This document shows positions 12,101-21,361 of a stretch of 64,000 nucleotides of DNA, piece after piece (positions within the stretch are counted from its first letter, which is position 1; each line of letters opens with the position of its first letter). The stretch is from contig NC_063281.1 of the NCBI RefSeq assembly GCF_910591885.1, forward strand, positions 12,135,200-12,199,199, read 5' to 3'. The DNA comes from Bombus terrestris. Lineage: Eukaryota > Arthropoda > Insecta > Hymenoptera > Apidae. The notes under the pieces are model-generated. The model saw only the letters and a list, made by a program, of their open reading frames with translations. It was not told the origin of the DNA and made no database searches. The position numbers and the translations under genes are program-made.

Positions 12101-15022
12101 TGACATTTTTGTCATTCATGCCTTCTACCGTCTTAGAGTTGCTGCTTAGTCCGGTTGCATAATACACCCTGTATATTTCTAACCTAGTAATATCTTACAG
12201 GTTTGGGCGTTATTTATATAAAATATTAAAAAAATGATATCTCGTATACTGAATTATTTAACTATGTTAGATATGACTAACCCAGATCCAGAAGCGATAA
12301 GATGATTTCCGTAGAAAGCTACGCTGTTTATTACTCCACCGTGCTCTTCTAATCTTTGAATTAGTTGAACGTCATTAACAGATGTTTCCGCGTTTTTCAT
12401 TACAGTTTGTTCATATTCGACGCTCTAGGGGTAAGGTGAGGAAGTTTCATTTTACCAAACTCTATAGACGTGTAATTATTTACGTGTACGATTCAAACGA
12501 TGGAAGGGTATAATTAGCCTAGTAGATGTGGTAATTGGTGTAATAGAAGCGATATAGTGCGACCGTGAAATCGATCAGTGGTTAAAGTTTGCAACTTTCC
12601 ATGTCCGCAACAAAAAATTAGAGATTTATTGGGAATCATAAAGAAGATCTAGAGCTCCGTTTATTGCTCGTACTTGTTACATATATTTATATCTCACCTC
12701 TTCGTGATTATCTAAAAATAAGGCAGGTGTAAATCGTCGTGCGAGTTCCGAGTCGAAGCATAAGTTTCCTTTAAGATCCCAAACAATTACGGATTTATCG
12801 TTGGAACCTGTAGCTAATAAATTTCCATCTCTCGAGAACGCACAGCATGCTACATATCTGTTGTGTCCTGTTGTTATCGCCATCACTTTTCCGGTATCCT
12901 GAAAAATATCGGAATATCGAAAGGTTGGGGGATGAAATAAAAAAGCTAATGATCATAAGCGTTATCAATATACGGAATGTTTTGTTTGTCTCGAATACGA
13001 TTAATTCACAAATCAGCATAAATAACTTATATAATGTTAACGAATCCAATATAAATGAAACACCCTGTATATGTAAATGTCTATAGAAGTTTCACGAAAT
13101 GATACAATAATCAAGTTAAGAAATTATGTACATAGGTCAATCTACAAATAAGTTATTCAAACTTCCGTTCTAAAGAGCATAATTATATGGTTACCACTGT
13201 ACATATAGATGCATATATGCAGCGTAAATATCATAGTAATGCATTTACTTTGTGCGATAAGGGGGACTTTACTTATTGTGCGATAGTTATCTCTTATCTT
13301 TTTTGTTTCATACCGTTTCCCAGATTACCGCTGTTTTGTCGAGGCCGCTACTAGCGATGAATAATCCGTTTGCATTGAAACAAACACAAGTTAAGGCACT
13401 ACTGTGTTTTTCCATGATTCTGCACAGGCTTATTTTCACGGTGGATGTTTCGCATTTCGACTGTATCACAGTAACCTCCCATAATTTTACGTAATGATCA
13501 TTACCGCAAGTAACTAGTTGGTACACTTTTGTGAATGGTTCGTTAGCTAAACACGAAACAGTTCATACACTGGTAATTTTAACAGTAAACATAAAATTTG
13601 TAGCGATCGAAGTCGATCGAATTCGTGGCTTAGATCGTTTTTGAAAGACGATAGTAAGTTTTATAACTTTTTATGTACCTATAATCTTTTGGCAGATTGA
13701 AAAGTCGCAAGATACGACACCTAAATCATGAGCATCATCAATTGAGGCGAGGGCAGTAATCGCTTGGTTGTCGGTAAAGCACGAGTCGATGATATCGCTG
13801 GTGGCGAATAATTTCATGACACCAAACGTACAAGTAGTTACTAACCAACTGGTATCCGGTGAAAAGCATACGCTCTGCACAGCACCTTCATGTTTTTGAA
13901 AATATCTGTATGCGAATTCGAATTGTTACTGCCCGATTCGTCGAATACTCGGATATATAGAAGGTATCAGGAGAATAAAATGAATCTCACCTAACTAGAT
14001 TGCGTCGAATCAAATCCCAAAGACAAACCTGTCCATTATCTCCGGCAGTTGCAAGCAACGTTGAATCGGGTGAAAATCTGCAAACTCTTACAGTTTCTCC
14101 GCCTACTTGAACCATCGTATGAATTTTTGTTCCTGTCTGCAAAGGATATCACGATACCTCTTTCGTACATCTTTATAATAATTGCTAATGGCAGCGTGAA
14201 GATTTAGTGCATATGTACATACGTGTATATAGGAATCTGTATCTTACAGACGTATGAATTGCCAAAACTGGGATTTCATATTTGAGATTCACCACTTTTT
14301 CCCCATGATATCAAATTTCATTTCGATCTTACTAACTCGTAATTAACTTACTCGTAAATTCCATAGCAACGTTGTCCCATCTATACTAGCCGAAGCTAGC
14401 ATCGTCGATTGTGGGCTCACTTTGACAGATGTAACTCCGTATTTGTGCCCCTGCAACGGCGAAAAATATGCCTCTACGTACCCTTCGCCTGATCGCCATT
14501 GCCAAACTCTGACACGTTTATCTCTGAAAAGAGCATATACAAGCCCATATCAGCTTAATTACTGTAACTGGAAATAAGTATACCTATATAATTGGACTTC
14601 AGCAACGAAAAGTACAACTTAATGTTCTATTATATAACTTATTTAACTTATTATATAATATATATTATATAATTTAACGAGGAGTATATATCAATCATAT
14701 TAAACGGTAATATAACACAATATAGGGGATGGATTGATCGATATTATGAAAGATAATCTATATTGTGATTTAGCGTTAAAAATGAAAATTATGTAATTTT
14801 ACAAAAACCAATTCGAGAAAAGCAATTCGAGATAAACCCGTACAACTACAATTGTTTATTTGACAAAAAATTCATTTACATATAAACCCCTCAACTTTGA
14901 TAACTTTCTTACCCAGATCCAGTTACAAGTACGCAATCGCTCGCAAAATCAATACTCGTAACGTCACTGGTGTGTGACGTTAAAGTTTGCAGAGTTTGTA
15001 CGTCTCCTATCGTGGTGGTCAT
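9105..15022 (-). CDS. WD40-SAM-U-box protein (WDSUB1 family), 16 exons, duplicated WD40 half
   Basis: This is a likely E3 ubiquitin ligase: the U-box recruits E2, the WD40 and SAM parts bind partners. Exons (minus strand): 15022-14913, 14523-14352, 14136-13991, 13905-13679, 13525-13314, 12898-12698, 12424-12282, 11992-11797, 11458-11313, 10895-10687, 10575-10304, 10128-10038, 9947-9853, 9771-9610, 9488-9341, 9274-9105. All junction phases agree, giving 899 residues from MTTTIGDVQ to PTDDN. Residues 1-356 are WD repeats (VRVWQW, TLLWNL, VCLWDL, VIVWDL). Residues 357-740 repeat the same order (IRVWSI, VIIWNT, TTLWDV, VKLWEI, ARIWNV, LIWKI). SAM spans about 741-794 (RWLDEIGLS, LTGRHLLSLSENEL) and the U-box about 825-890 (EFLCPITHEIMKEPVQCSDGF). 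Human WDSUB1, from memory about 476 residues, has one such WD40 set. Two adjacent genes is an alternative, but exon 6 ends in an in-phase donor, not a stop. Confidence 0.9.
11092..11209. mobile_element. Small MITE-like element with CAGGG...CCCTG ends
   Basis: TACAGGG at 11092-11098 is mirrored by CCCTGTA at 11203-11209. TA flanks both ends, as expected for a mariner-type TA target duplication. It lies in the intron between exons 9 and 10 of the WDSUB1-like gene. The inverted ends are short, so chance pairing is possible. Similar CACCCTGTATA ends occur at 12164-12175 and 13060-13072. Confidence 0.35.
11568..11750. mobile_element. MITE-like element with near-perfect 20-24 nt terminal inverted repeats
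   Basis: The 20-mer at 11572-11591 (ACGTCGCGTGATATAAACCG) is the exact reverse complement of 11727-11746. With one mismatch the match extends outward by TTGT. Inward similarity continues for a few bases. About 135 nt separate the arms, without an ORF. It lies in the intron between exons 8 and 9 of the WDSUB1-like gene. This is the structure of a non-autonomous DNA transposon or a long hairpin; I could not identify a target duplication or family. Confidence 0.6.
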
Positions 15023-16712
15023 CTTCATATATGATTTTGTTATTAATTTCTTTCATATACCTATAATATTAGCCTGGAGCAACGTACGATATACCGTAAA
15101 AAGCAAGATAAGTACGAAGTAGAATCAAATATAACTATTTCGTTCTTATATTTATACATATTATTGATATGCTATTAACAAAATATTTTACTTACATAGT
15201 ATGCAACACATCATCTTATTCGTTTTCGTCTGCAACATTAAAAGCACTTGAAATATTTTTGTGCAAATTACCTTAACTTTTTTATTGTAAGCTACAGTGC
15301 AAATCGTTTCGCGACACAAGTAGTTGTGGACATAATGTCATAAGCAAAATATGAAGAATACGCGGTGTAAAGAAACGTGGAATAACCGTGACCTTGACAT
15401 TGTTCAATATATTATATATATATAAGTACGCGTGTATGTACGTGGATTCACTGGATAGGATATATGTAGTACCGTAATTGAAATAAAAAAGGAATCGGAT
15501 GAAGTAAAAAGAAAACATATATAAAAGATTATTGGGAATAATTTTATACCGTAATCGTCGTGTCATACAAATTGTACAAGTTTTCAATCTCTCACTGTGA
15601 AAATATTACTTTGAAAGAAATAATACATAAAGAAATACGATAAGAAATTACTTACGTTAATAAATGAATCGATGCAATTTGAAATCAAATACTAAGATTT
15701 ATTGGAACGATAGATTCGATCATAATATGTTGCATACTTGCTAAAGAAGATTTATTTCGGTAATGTATCACATGCTGTCTCTTTCAGGTAAGAAACGAAA
15801 CTCATAAAACATCAAGTTCTGCGTACAAAGCATTCTACAACGATAATATGTCAACGCATGTCTACTAAGGCTATAAAATCGATAAGTATGAAGTTTAAAC
15901 GACTATAAGCAAACTGGTTTGGTCATCCGCAAATAGAATATTTAAAAAGCGATTACTTAAATGATTATTTGGATAAAATATTATTTCAAATAGTAAATAT
16001 ATAGATTATTTTCTTTTAGATTATGTGTTATTTTGAAAATATATTTTATTTGATTAAAAATATTTTTAAAATACCAAGAATATTAAAAATATTGAAGCTG
16101 TATTTGAATATATATTTTGAAATATTTTGTTTTAATTTATCTTCTCTTTATTCGCAACAATCAAATATTATTTCCGAAGATTATGTTTGCTCAATATCCC
16201 CATTAGAGAAAATAGTTTCTTAATCTCTTGATCTTATAAAAAAATATATATAATCACTTTTCTTTCATAAAAAATCTCACTGGTGATATCGCTAACAATA
16301 ACAGCAATATGCAGAATTAGGATTATTGTTAGGAAATAGTGATTCGTGAACTCGAAGTTTTATTTATTAAATTATTTTTAAAATATCAAGTTGATTCTGC
16401 CATCTGCCTCAGTTGGAAGACTGTTTAGTTTCGAAATAATAACATGTATGTACATGTACGAGAAAATAACATGAAATATCCTATCATTTTTTTTTTTATT
16501 GAATAGTAATGAAATTCTGTGAGAAAATTTAATTTATACATTTATGTCACATTAATTAATAAATATTAATAAAGTATAGTATATTCATAACATGATATGA
16601 AATAGAAAATATGTTATATTAATACTAAAATATGTAAGAAAATAAAAATATTTACAAAATGTTTAATATTTTAGCTTATAATTCATATTGATATAACTAT
16701 ACAAAACATTTT
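15023..16712. other. Intergenic: WDSUB1-like 5' flank and PRC1 3' UTR
   Basis: The part next to 15022 is the 5' UTR/promoter side of the WDSUB1-like gene. A possible non-coding donor (GTAAGT on minus) lies near 15190. From about 16000 to 16712 the sequence is strongly AT-rich and should contain the PRC1 3' UTR. ORFs here are short and AT-driven. Confidence 0.5.
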
Positions 16713-18650
16713 TCAAAAAATTATAGGTAATGGTGTTGACATAGTGGCAAGCCTTGATGATTGTGCTATCCTAGGACTACGTGGTGATTTATGTAATTGC
16801 AATTGTGATGATTCTGAAGTTGTTGGTGTTTTTGGTAATCGTAAATTTTTCCTTAGTGGCTTAGCAGGTGTTCGTATTGATCTTCTCCTTTTAGATTTAC
16901 TTGCATTTGCTAATACCTTTTCTGGCAATAAAGAACTTCGTAGTTCTTTCTTATCCTCTAAGTGTTCTTCAAATTTACTATATGTTGTGTCAGTAGCTGT
17001 TGAACTTTGTAATATGGAATTCTCGTTTTTATGACTATTTTTTGATTTCAATGCTTTTTTAGAAACTGCACTGTTTCCTTTACTTTTAGATCCACTTGTT
17101 CCTGTGCTCCTATTTCTACGTTTTGCTGAAGTATTCGGAGAAGGACTACAGAAAAGTTTTCTCTTTGAGCAATTAAGTGGTGTATGACGACGAATACTGA
17201 ATATACCTTTTTTGGATGAGCTTAAAGCAACTTTAGAAGGAATTTTAGAAACAGTTGGTGTTGCCTTTTTTGCTGATTTATCTTTTCCTTCTTTTCTAGC
17301 CTTCTTTATAGACTCCTTTTCTTCGTTTAAATGTTCCCATGACTCTTTCAATAATTCCTCTACTGACATTCCATTTATAGTAAATATTTCTTCATGTATA
17401 TTTTCATATTCCTTTATTAAATTCCTTAATTGCTCTTCGATTTTTGGCAGCTTTTTCTGGATGGTTTTACGTTCCTTTTCTTCCATTAATAGCTGACCAC
17501 CACGATTATAAAAACGATCTGGATTATTTGCACGTTGTAACAATTCTTTCATTTTTGTCCATAAATCATCACGTTCCTGTAAGAGTTCATATATAGACTT
17601 ATTTGAATTATAGAACTCTTGGATCCTTTTTACTTCCAGTTCATGCAATGTTAATAAATCTTCTGTATATGTATGGGAATAAAAATATATAAACTCTCTT
17701 CTTTGTTGTTCACTGAATTTACATAAATCCCATAGATTGACCAACTCAGATCTTACTTGTGACACATATTTAGCAATGTTCTGCTTCCGTTTTTCTTTAC
17801 ATCGCTCCAATTCTGTGGTTAGTGCATTTATAGTTGCTACACTATATCCTTCGTAACTGCTAAGAAATGACTGACAAATATGTTCAGGTTCGTTAAGATA
17901 TTTCCATAATGCAATTAATTTTTGTCTAATATCTTCAACATGTTCCTTTGCACTATTCACTTTATGTTCTAATTCTTCTCTAAGTTCTCTTAGTTTATTC
18001 ATATTGCTATTACTAAAGACATAATTTTCATCATCTTCATATACTATATGTTGAAAACTAGATGATGGAGATGTGCCTAAATCATCCATCATTCTAACAA
18101 TTGCTCTACGTTGTTCGTTAAAAATGGCTTCTAAACGACATTTCTCACCTTCTTGTTTTTCAAGGTAGAGCTCAAAACTCTTAAGTTCTTCATCCGAAGG
18201 CAATTTTTCTTCTATATTAATTGGCTGAGTGCCTAATACCTTACAAAGGGTTTTTTCCTTTGCAAGCAATTTTTTTAAATGAGTCACACGTTGTGTTTTG
18301 CAATATTGTAAATTTTGTAGGTCAGCGCGCAGCGCCTCTTCTACTTCCTTTAATGATAGATTTTCATATCCAGCATTTGTAATATTTGTTCCTAATTCTT
18401 TCGTTAGAACACCTATTTGGTCCATCAAATCTTTAACATTGACTAATATCGTTTCTTTTTTCAGTTTCGACTCTGAAACCATATCGCCTAATAAATCTTC
18501 TATATGATCAAATACTTGCTTGGAATATATCGAACGTACTTCGTGATTATATCCTATTTCTTTCCATATTTCGTGCAATTGAGTCAATGTACTACTTAGT
18601 TTTGCAGTAATCTTCTGCATAAGCGGTTCCCATTCGGACGAATCGGCCAT
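16713..18650 (-). CDS. feo: Protein regulator of cytokinesis 1 / fascetto (MAP65-Ase1 family)
   Basis: PRC1 proteins bundle antiparallel microtubules in the spindle midzone and are needed for cytokinesis. The single exon encodes 645 residues from ATG 18650 (MADSSEWEPLMQK) to TGA 16715-16713; the frame upstream of the ATG is open for a few codons only without another ATG. The N-terminal half is a long dimerising coiled coil. A spectrin-like microtubule-binding domain is at about 285-450, with LWDLCKFSEQQRREF and the family hallmark NRGGQLLMEEKERK at about 382-395, followed by KKLPKIEEQL. The tail, about 465-645, is Lys/Arg/Ser-rich with many Ser/Thr-Pro sites (RTPAK, PKTPTT, KSPRSP), as expected for CDK-regulated PRC1 tails. 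The absence of introns is unusual for a gene of this size but no decay is seen: the frame is intact. Confidence 0.93.
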   Translation of the reverse strand: MADSSEWEPLMQKITAKLSSTLTQLHEIWKEIGYNHEVRSIYSKQVFDHIEDLLGDMVSESKLKKETILVNVKDLMDQIGVLTKELGTNITNAGYENLSLKEVEEALRADLQNLQYCKTQRVTHLKKLLAKEKTLCKVLGTQPINIEEKLPSDEELKSFELYLEKQEGEKCRLEAIFNEQRRAIVRMMDDLGTSPSSSFQHIVYEDDENYVFSNSNMNKLRELREELEHKVNSAKEHVEDIRQKLIALWKYLNEPEHICQSFLSSYEGYSVATINALTTELERCKEKRKQNIAKYVSQVRSELVNLWDLCKFSEQQRREFIYFYSHTYTEDLLTLHELEVKRIQEFYNSNKSIYELLQERDDLWTKMKELLQRANNPDRFYNRGGQLLMEEKERKTIQKKLPKIEEQLRNLIKEYENIHEEIFTINGMSVEELLKESWEHLNEEKESIKKARKEGKDKSAKKATPTVSKIPSKVALSSSKKGIFSIRRHTPLNCSKRKLFCSPSPNTSAKRRNRSTGTSGSKSKGNSAVSKKALKSKNSHKNENSILQSSTATDTTYSKFEEHLEDKKELRSSLLPEKVLANASKSKRRRSIRTPAKPLRKNLRLPKTPTTSESSQLQLHKSPRSPRIAQSSRLATMSTPLPIIF

Positions 18651-20086
18651 TCTTTTATTTCTTTCTCTTTCAAATATTTCAATCAAACATTAAAATTTAA
18701 CACGTAAAATAAAAACTCCCGTGAATTTATTTGTTCCCCGAATAAATACGATAGGTATACTGTGTACTAATACTACGGAAAAACGAATTTTACACGTTAT
18801 AACACGACTGACCGTTGTTCGTTTGAATTCGTATCCTACAACAACGCCATCCACCTATCTGACTGTAACTAAGATGTTACCATCTACCACGGTTTGCGAT
18901 TGGTTGATTGTCAATAACCTGTAAGAAAATAGAAACTTAAATATTTAAATCCCTTTATTTTATTTCAAATACGTTTGGGGAATTTAGGTTTTGTTTGTTG
19001 ACCGTAGAGCGCTAAAACATTTTGGTCACGATATACAATTGATAATTTAAAAACAAGCATGAAGCTCGACTCATTAAAATTTGAACTCTTCAATATCTTA
19101 ATTGAATTAATTGGATAAGATACTTCGATTGAGCAATGAACGGATTAACTTTGAAGTTGGAAAAGTCCGGATTCTTCAAGTGCAGCGAAAACTCTAATTT
19201 TTCATCTTCGTTGTTCGATAAGTATGCTTTCGATTTTAAATGACAAAGTGCTGTCAACTTACCTAATATCCAATTGAGGAGATTGTTTATAACTAAATAT
19301 AATTCATGGCAGGAAAATTATATATACAGATTAATGAATGATTATAAATAGTTATCAATAATAAATAATATGTACAGCTAAAATTACAATTATGTTTATT
19401 TCACGTACAAAACTAACCACACTTTTCATTCAAGTCGGCGAGGACCATGTCCGAAGTATTCTTTGTAAGATACGTGGTGCCACCTGATGACTTCGCGCCA
19501 GGTGTGTTCGTATATTTGTTAATCATATTTACAATGTACCCTCGCCGGAAGAAAATAAATATCTAAATGAGAACATTTTCATGAAAATATATCTTTTATG
19601 AAATATATTTAACATTTCTAATACAAACATTGTAATTTAACGAAAATTACATATTTCTCCTTGATAATCATATTAATGTTGTATATTATTGATTATATTT
19701 ATATTGTTTTTTAATAGAGTGCAATGAAAATGTCACGTTTGATTTGTGATACAATCAGTATCGCATTTTTTAAGATATCAAATTAATTATCTACGTTTCC
19801 CGATAGATAGGAATAGTTCGTGATAGAATGATTTATCGATAAGACGTTTGAAAATTTAAGGTCATACTACTCAACTATTCGCTATTATCGAATGAATCTT
19901 GGTACTTATAACAAGATTATATTTTTTATTACCACTTTTTATCTGTTATATTTAATGAGTAAACTAGTATAAAATATTAGTGTAAAATACATGGTATAGT
20001 AAAATACAGCCAACATTATTGCAATTACATAAATACTTGATATTAAAAAAAAACAATACAATGCTTAAATGAATAAAAGTTTTATC
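18651..20086. other. Intergenic: PRC1 5' flank, AT-rich spacer, AA10-like 3' flank
   Basis: 18651-18950 is the PRC1 5' UTR and promoter side. The spacer contains one marked GC-rich island at about 19430-19550 (see the separate entry). The remainder is AT-rich and probably includes the 3' UTR of the AA10-like gene. Overlapping small ORFs look random. Confidence 0.5.
19447..19566 (+). CDS. Candidate 39-codon small membrane-protein ORF in a GC-rich island (unknown)
   Basis: ATG at 19447 (context AGGACCATGT) opens 39 codons to TAA 19564-19566. The peptide starts MSEVFFVRYVVPPDDF, then a hydrophobic stretch GVFVYLLIIFTMY and a basic end PRRKK, the layout of a tiny single-pass membrane protein or of a last exon. 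The first 100 bases are much richer in G+C than the surrounding DNA. I do not recognise the peptide. The opposite strand is also open (peptide with HHVSYKEYFGHGPRR), and a 6-bp stem CACCTG/CAGGTG with an internal CTGATGAC is present, so a non-coding RNA or an enhancer is equally possible. Confidence 0.25.
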   Translation: MSEVFFVRYVVPPDDFAPGVFVYLLIIFTMYPRRKKINI

Positions 20087-21361
20087 TTAATTTATTAATT
20101 GACATTTACGCAATATATTTTCGTATGACTGTTCCTTTGACAGTTCTTTAATATCTATAACTTGATAAAATCCAAACGCAGTGTCGTATATATTCCATAT
20201 ACTTAACAGCAATAATTCTTTCAGTTTGTTTAATCGACGATATTTTTCCAATGAAATTGGACATGATATGATCATTTGCTGAGGCGGGACTGCTCCATAA
20301 TATTGTACCGTGCAAAGTGGATCAAGATCTAAATGACGCCTGGATAGCGGTTCCTTTGATGTGTAATTTTCGTTACTCACGTATATCTGAATATCGTCGG
20401 TACGGTGAGGCATAGTGAGGTACCAAATAATGTCGAAAGACACGTGCGTCTGATTGTAACAATTCACGTCAGGGAAATTGACTCGTGTCCATCGATCTGC
20501 ACCATATTCATCCAATTCGAAAAATTCTTTTTTGTTGCCGCTAGCAATTTTTCCATCTGGTGGACTGTGTTCCTTATAAGGGAACCCTTTGAATGCTTCC
20601 ACGCTCTGCGGCTCGTATTTGATCCGTCCGCAATCTTTGTTTACCCTCGATTGACACAACGCTGCACGACTAGGTGGCTTGGAAACAAATCCATGGTAAT
20701 TGGCGATCTGATTAACAGTTTCGTGAATGGAAACGTCAGCGACTTGATAGAAAGCATAATTTGTTCCAGCTATTTTCAAGGTCGATAAAAGAATTCCTGA
20801 TCCTTTAGAGAGGTAGAAAAGATCTTCGATGAATTCACTGGAAATGTAGCAGTTGAATCGGAGAACGTAATTTTCAACAATCAGATGATCATTGGTTTGA
20901 TACGAGCACGCTAAATTCAATGAGGATCTCCGAATCGGTTGATCCTCTGTGTAATTGCCATTGGATAAAAATACTTGAACCTTGTCAACTACTACCGTTT
21001 TATTGCTAAATATCCAAGCAATGTCCGTGACGAAATGAGTGGCGTTATGCTCCTTTATTTTTAAATAAGACTGGCTCCAACGTCCAGATCGATGTTCGTC
21101 TAATACATCATACAACGAGTTTCCAGCACTAGCGAGTTCTCCATCCTTTGGCCCATCTTTTATGAAATCTGCCGAACCAATAATCGCGCCAACATTGACA
21201 TTAGATTTGAATACGTCACAACCGTAATTAATTTTCACGAAACAATTGTAAGCCCGACTGGATGGTGTCGTTAATACAGCAGTAGTAGCAGCATTGACAT
21301 CGTTATAGCTAATTAAATTAGTAAAGATCGTCGGTATCAGTAATGATGTTAGTAATAACAT
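20087..21361 (-). CDS. Secreted protein with two tandem AA10-type chitin-binding / LPMO-like domains
   Basis: The single exon encodes 424 residues from ATG 21361 (MLLLTSLLIPTIF), with a signal peptide ending near residue 24. There are two homologous domains, about 30-215 and 222-412. Domain 2 has HGFVSKPPSRAALC, CGRIKYEPQSVEAFKGFP, PPDGKIASG, FFELDEYGADRW, MPHRTDDIQIY, LSRRHLDLDP and GFYQVIDI. This is the order of the GbpA/fusolin-type AA10 (chitin-binding type 4) fold. Both copper-brace histidines appear to be present (His223, His319), but His223 is internal, so it would be N-terminal only after cleavage. Domain 1 has the same blocks (TPSSRAYNC, DGPKDGELASAG, YAFYQVADV) but lacks both histidines. 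Several N-glycosylation sequons (NAT, NKT, NYT, NQT) fit secretion. The likely role is chitin or glycan binding; oxidative activity is doubtful. Intronless structure and bacterial/insect-virus-like family raise horizontal origin as an inference. Confidence 0.8.
   Translation of the reverse strand: MLLLTSLLIPTIFTNLISYNDVNAATTAVLTTPSSRAYNCFVKINYGCDVFKSNVNVGAIIGSADFIKDGPKDGELASAGNSLYDVLDEHRSGRWSQSYLKIKEHNATHFVTDIAWIFSNKTVVVDKVQVFLSNGNYTEDQPIRRSSLNLACSYQTNDHLIVENYVLRFNCYISSEFIEDLFYLSKGSGILLSTLKIAGTNYAFYQVADVSIHETVNQIANYHGFVSKPPSRAALCQSRVNKDCGRIKYEPQSVEAFKGFPYKEHSPPDGKIASGNKKEFFELDEYGADRWTRVNFPDVNCYNQTHVSFDIIWYLTMPHRTDDIQIYVSNENYTSKEPLSRRHLDLDPLCTVQYYGAVPPQQMIISCPISLEKYRRLNKLKELLLLSIWNIYDTAFGFYQVIDIKELSKEQSYENILRKCQLIN

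Noticed and set aside
11092..12175. A 1.1-kb transposon bounded by the inverted TATACAGGGTG and CACCCTGTATA motifs
   Set aside because: The interval contains two WD40 exons (8 and 9) of the host gene, so the motifs are separate insert ends, not one element.
16744..17496. Plus-strand ORFs of 94-96 codons
   Set aside because: Antisense shadows of the PRC1 coding sequence.
20405..20788. 127-codon plus-strand ORF
   Set aside because: Antisense shadow of the AA10-like gene.
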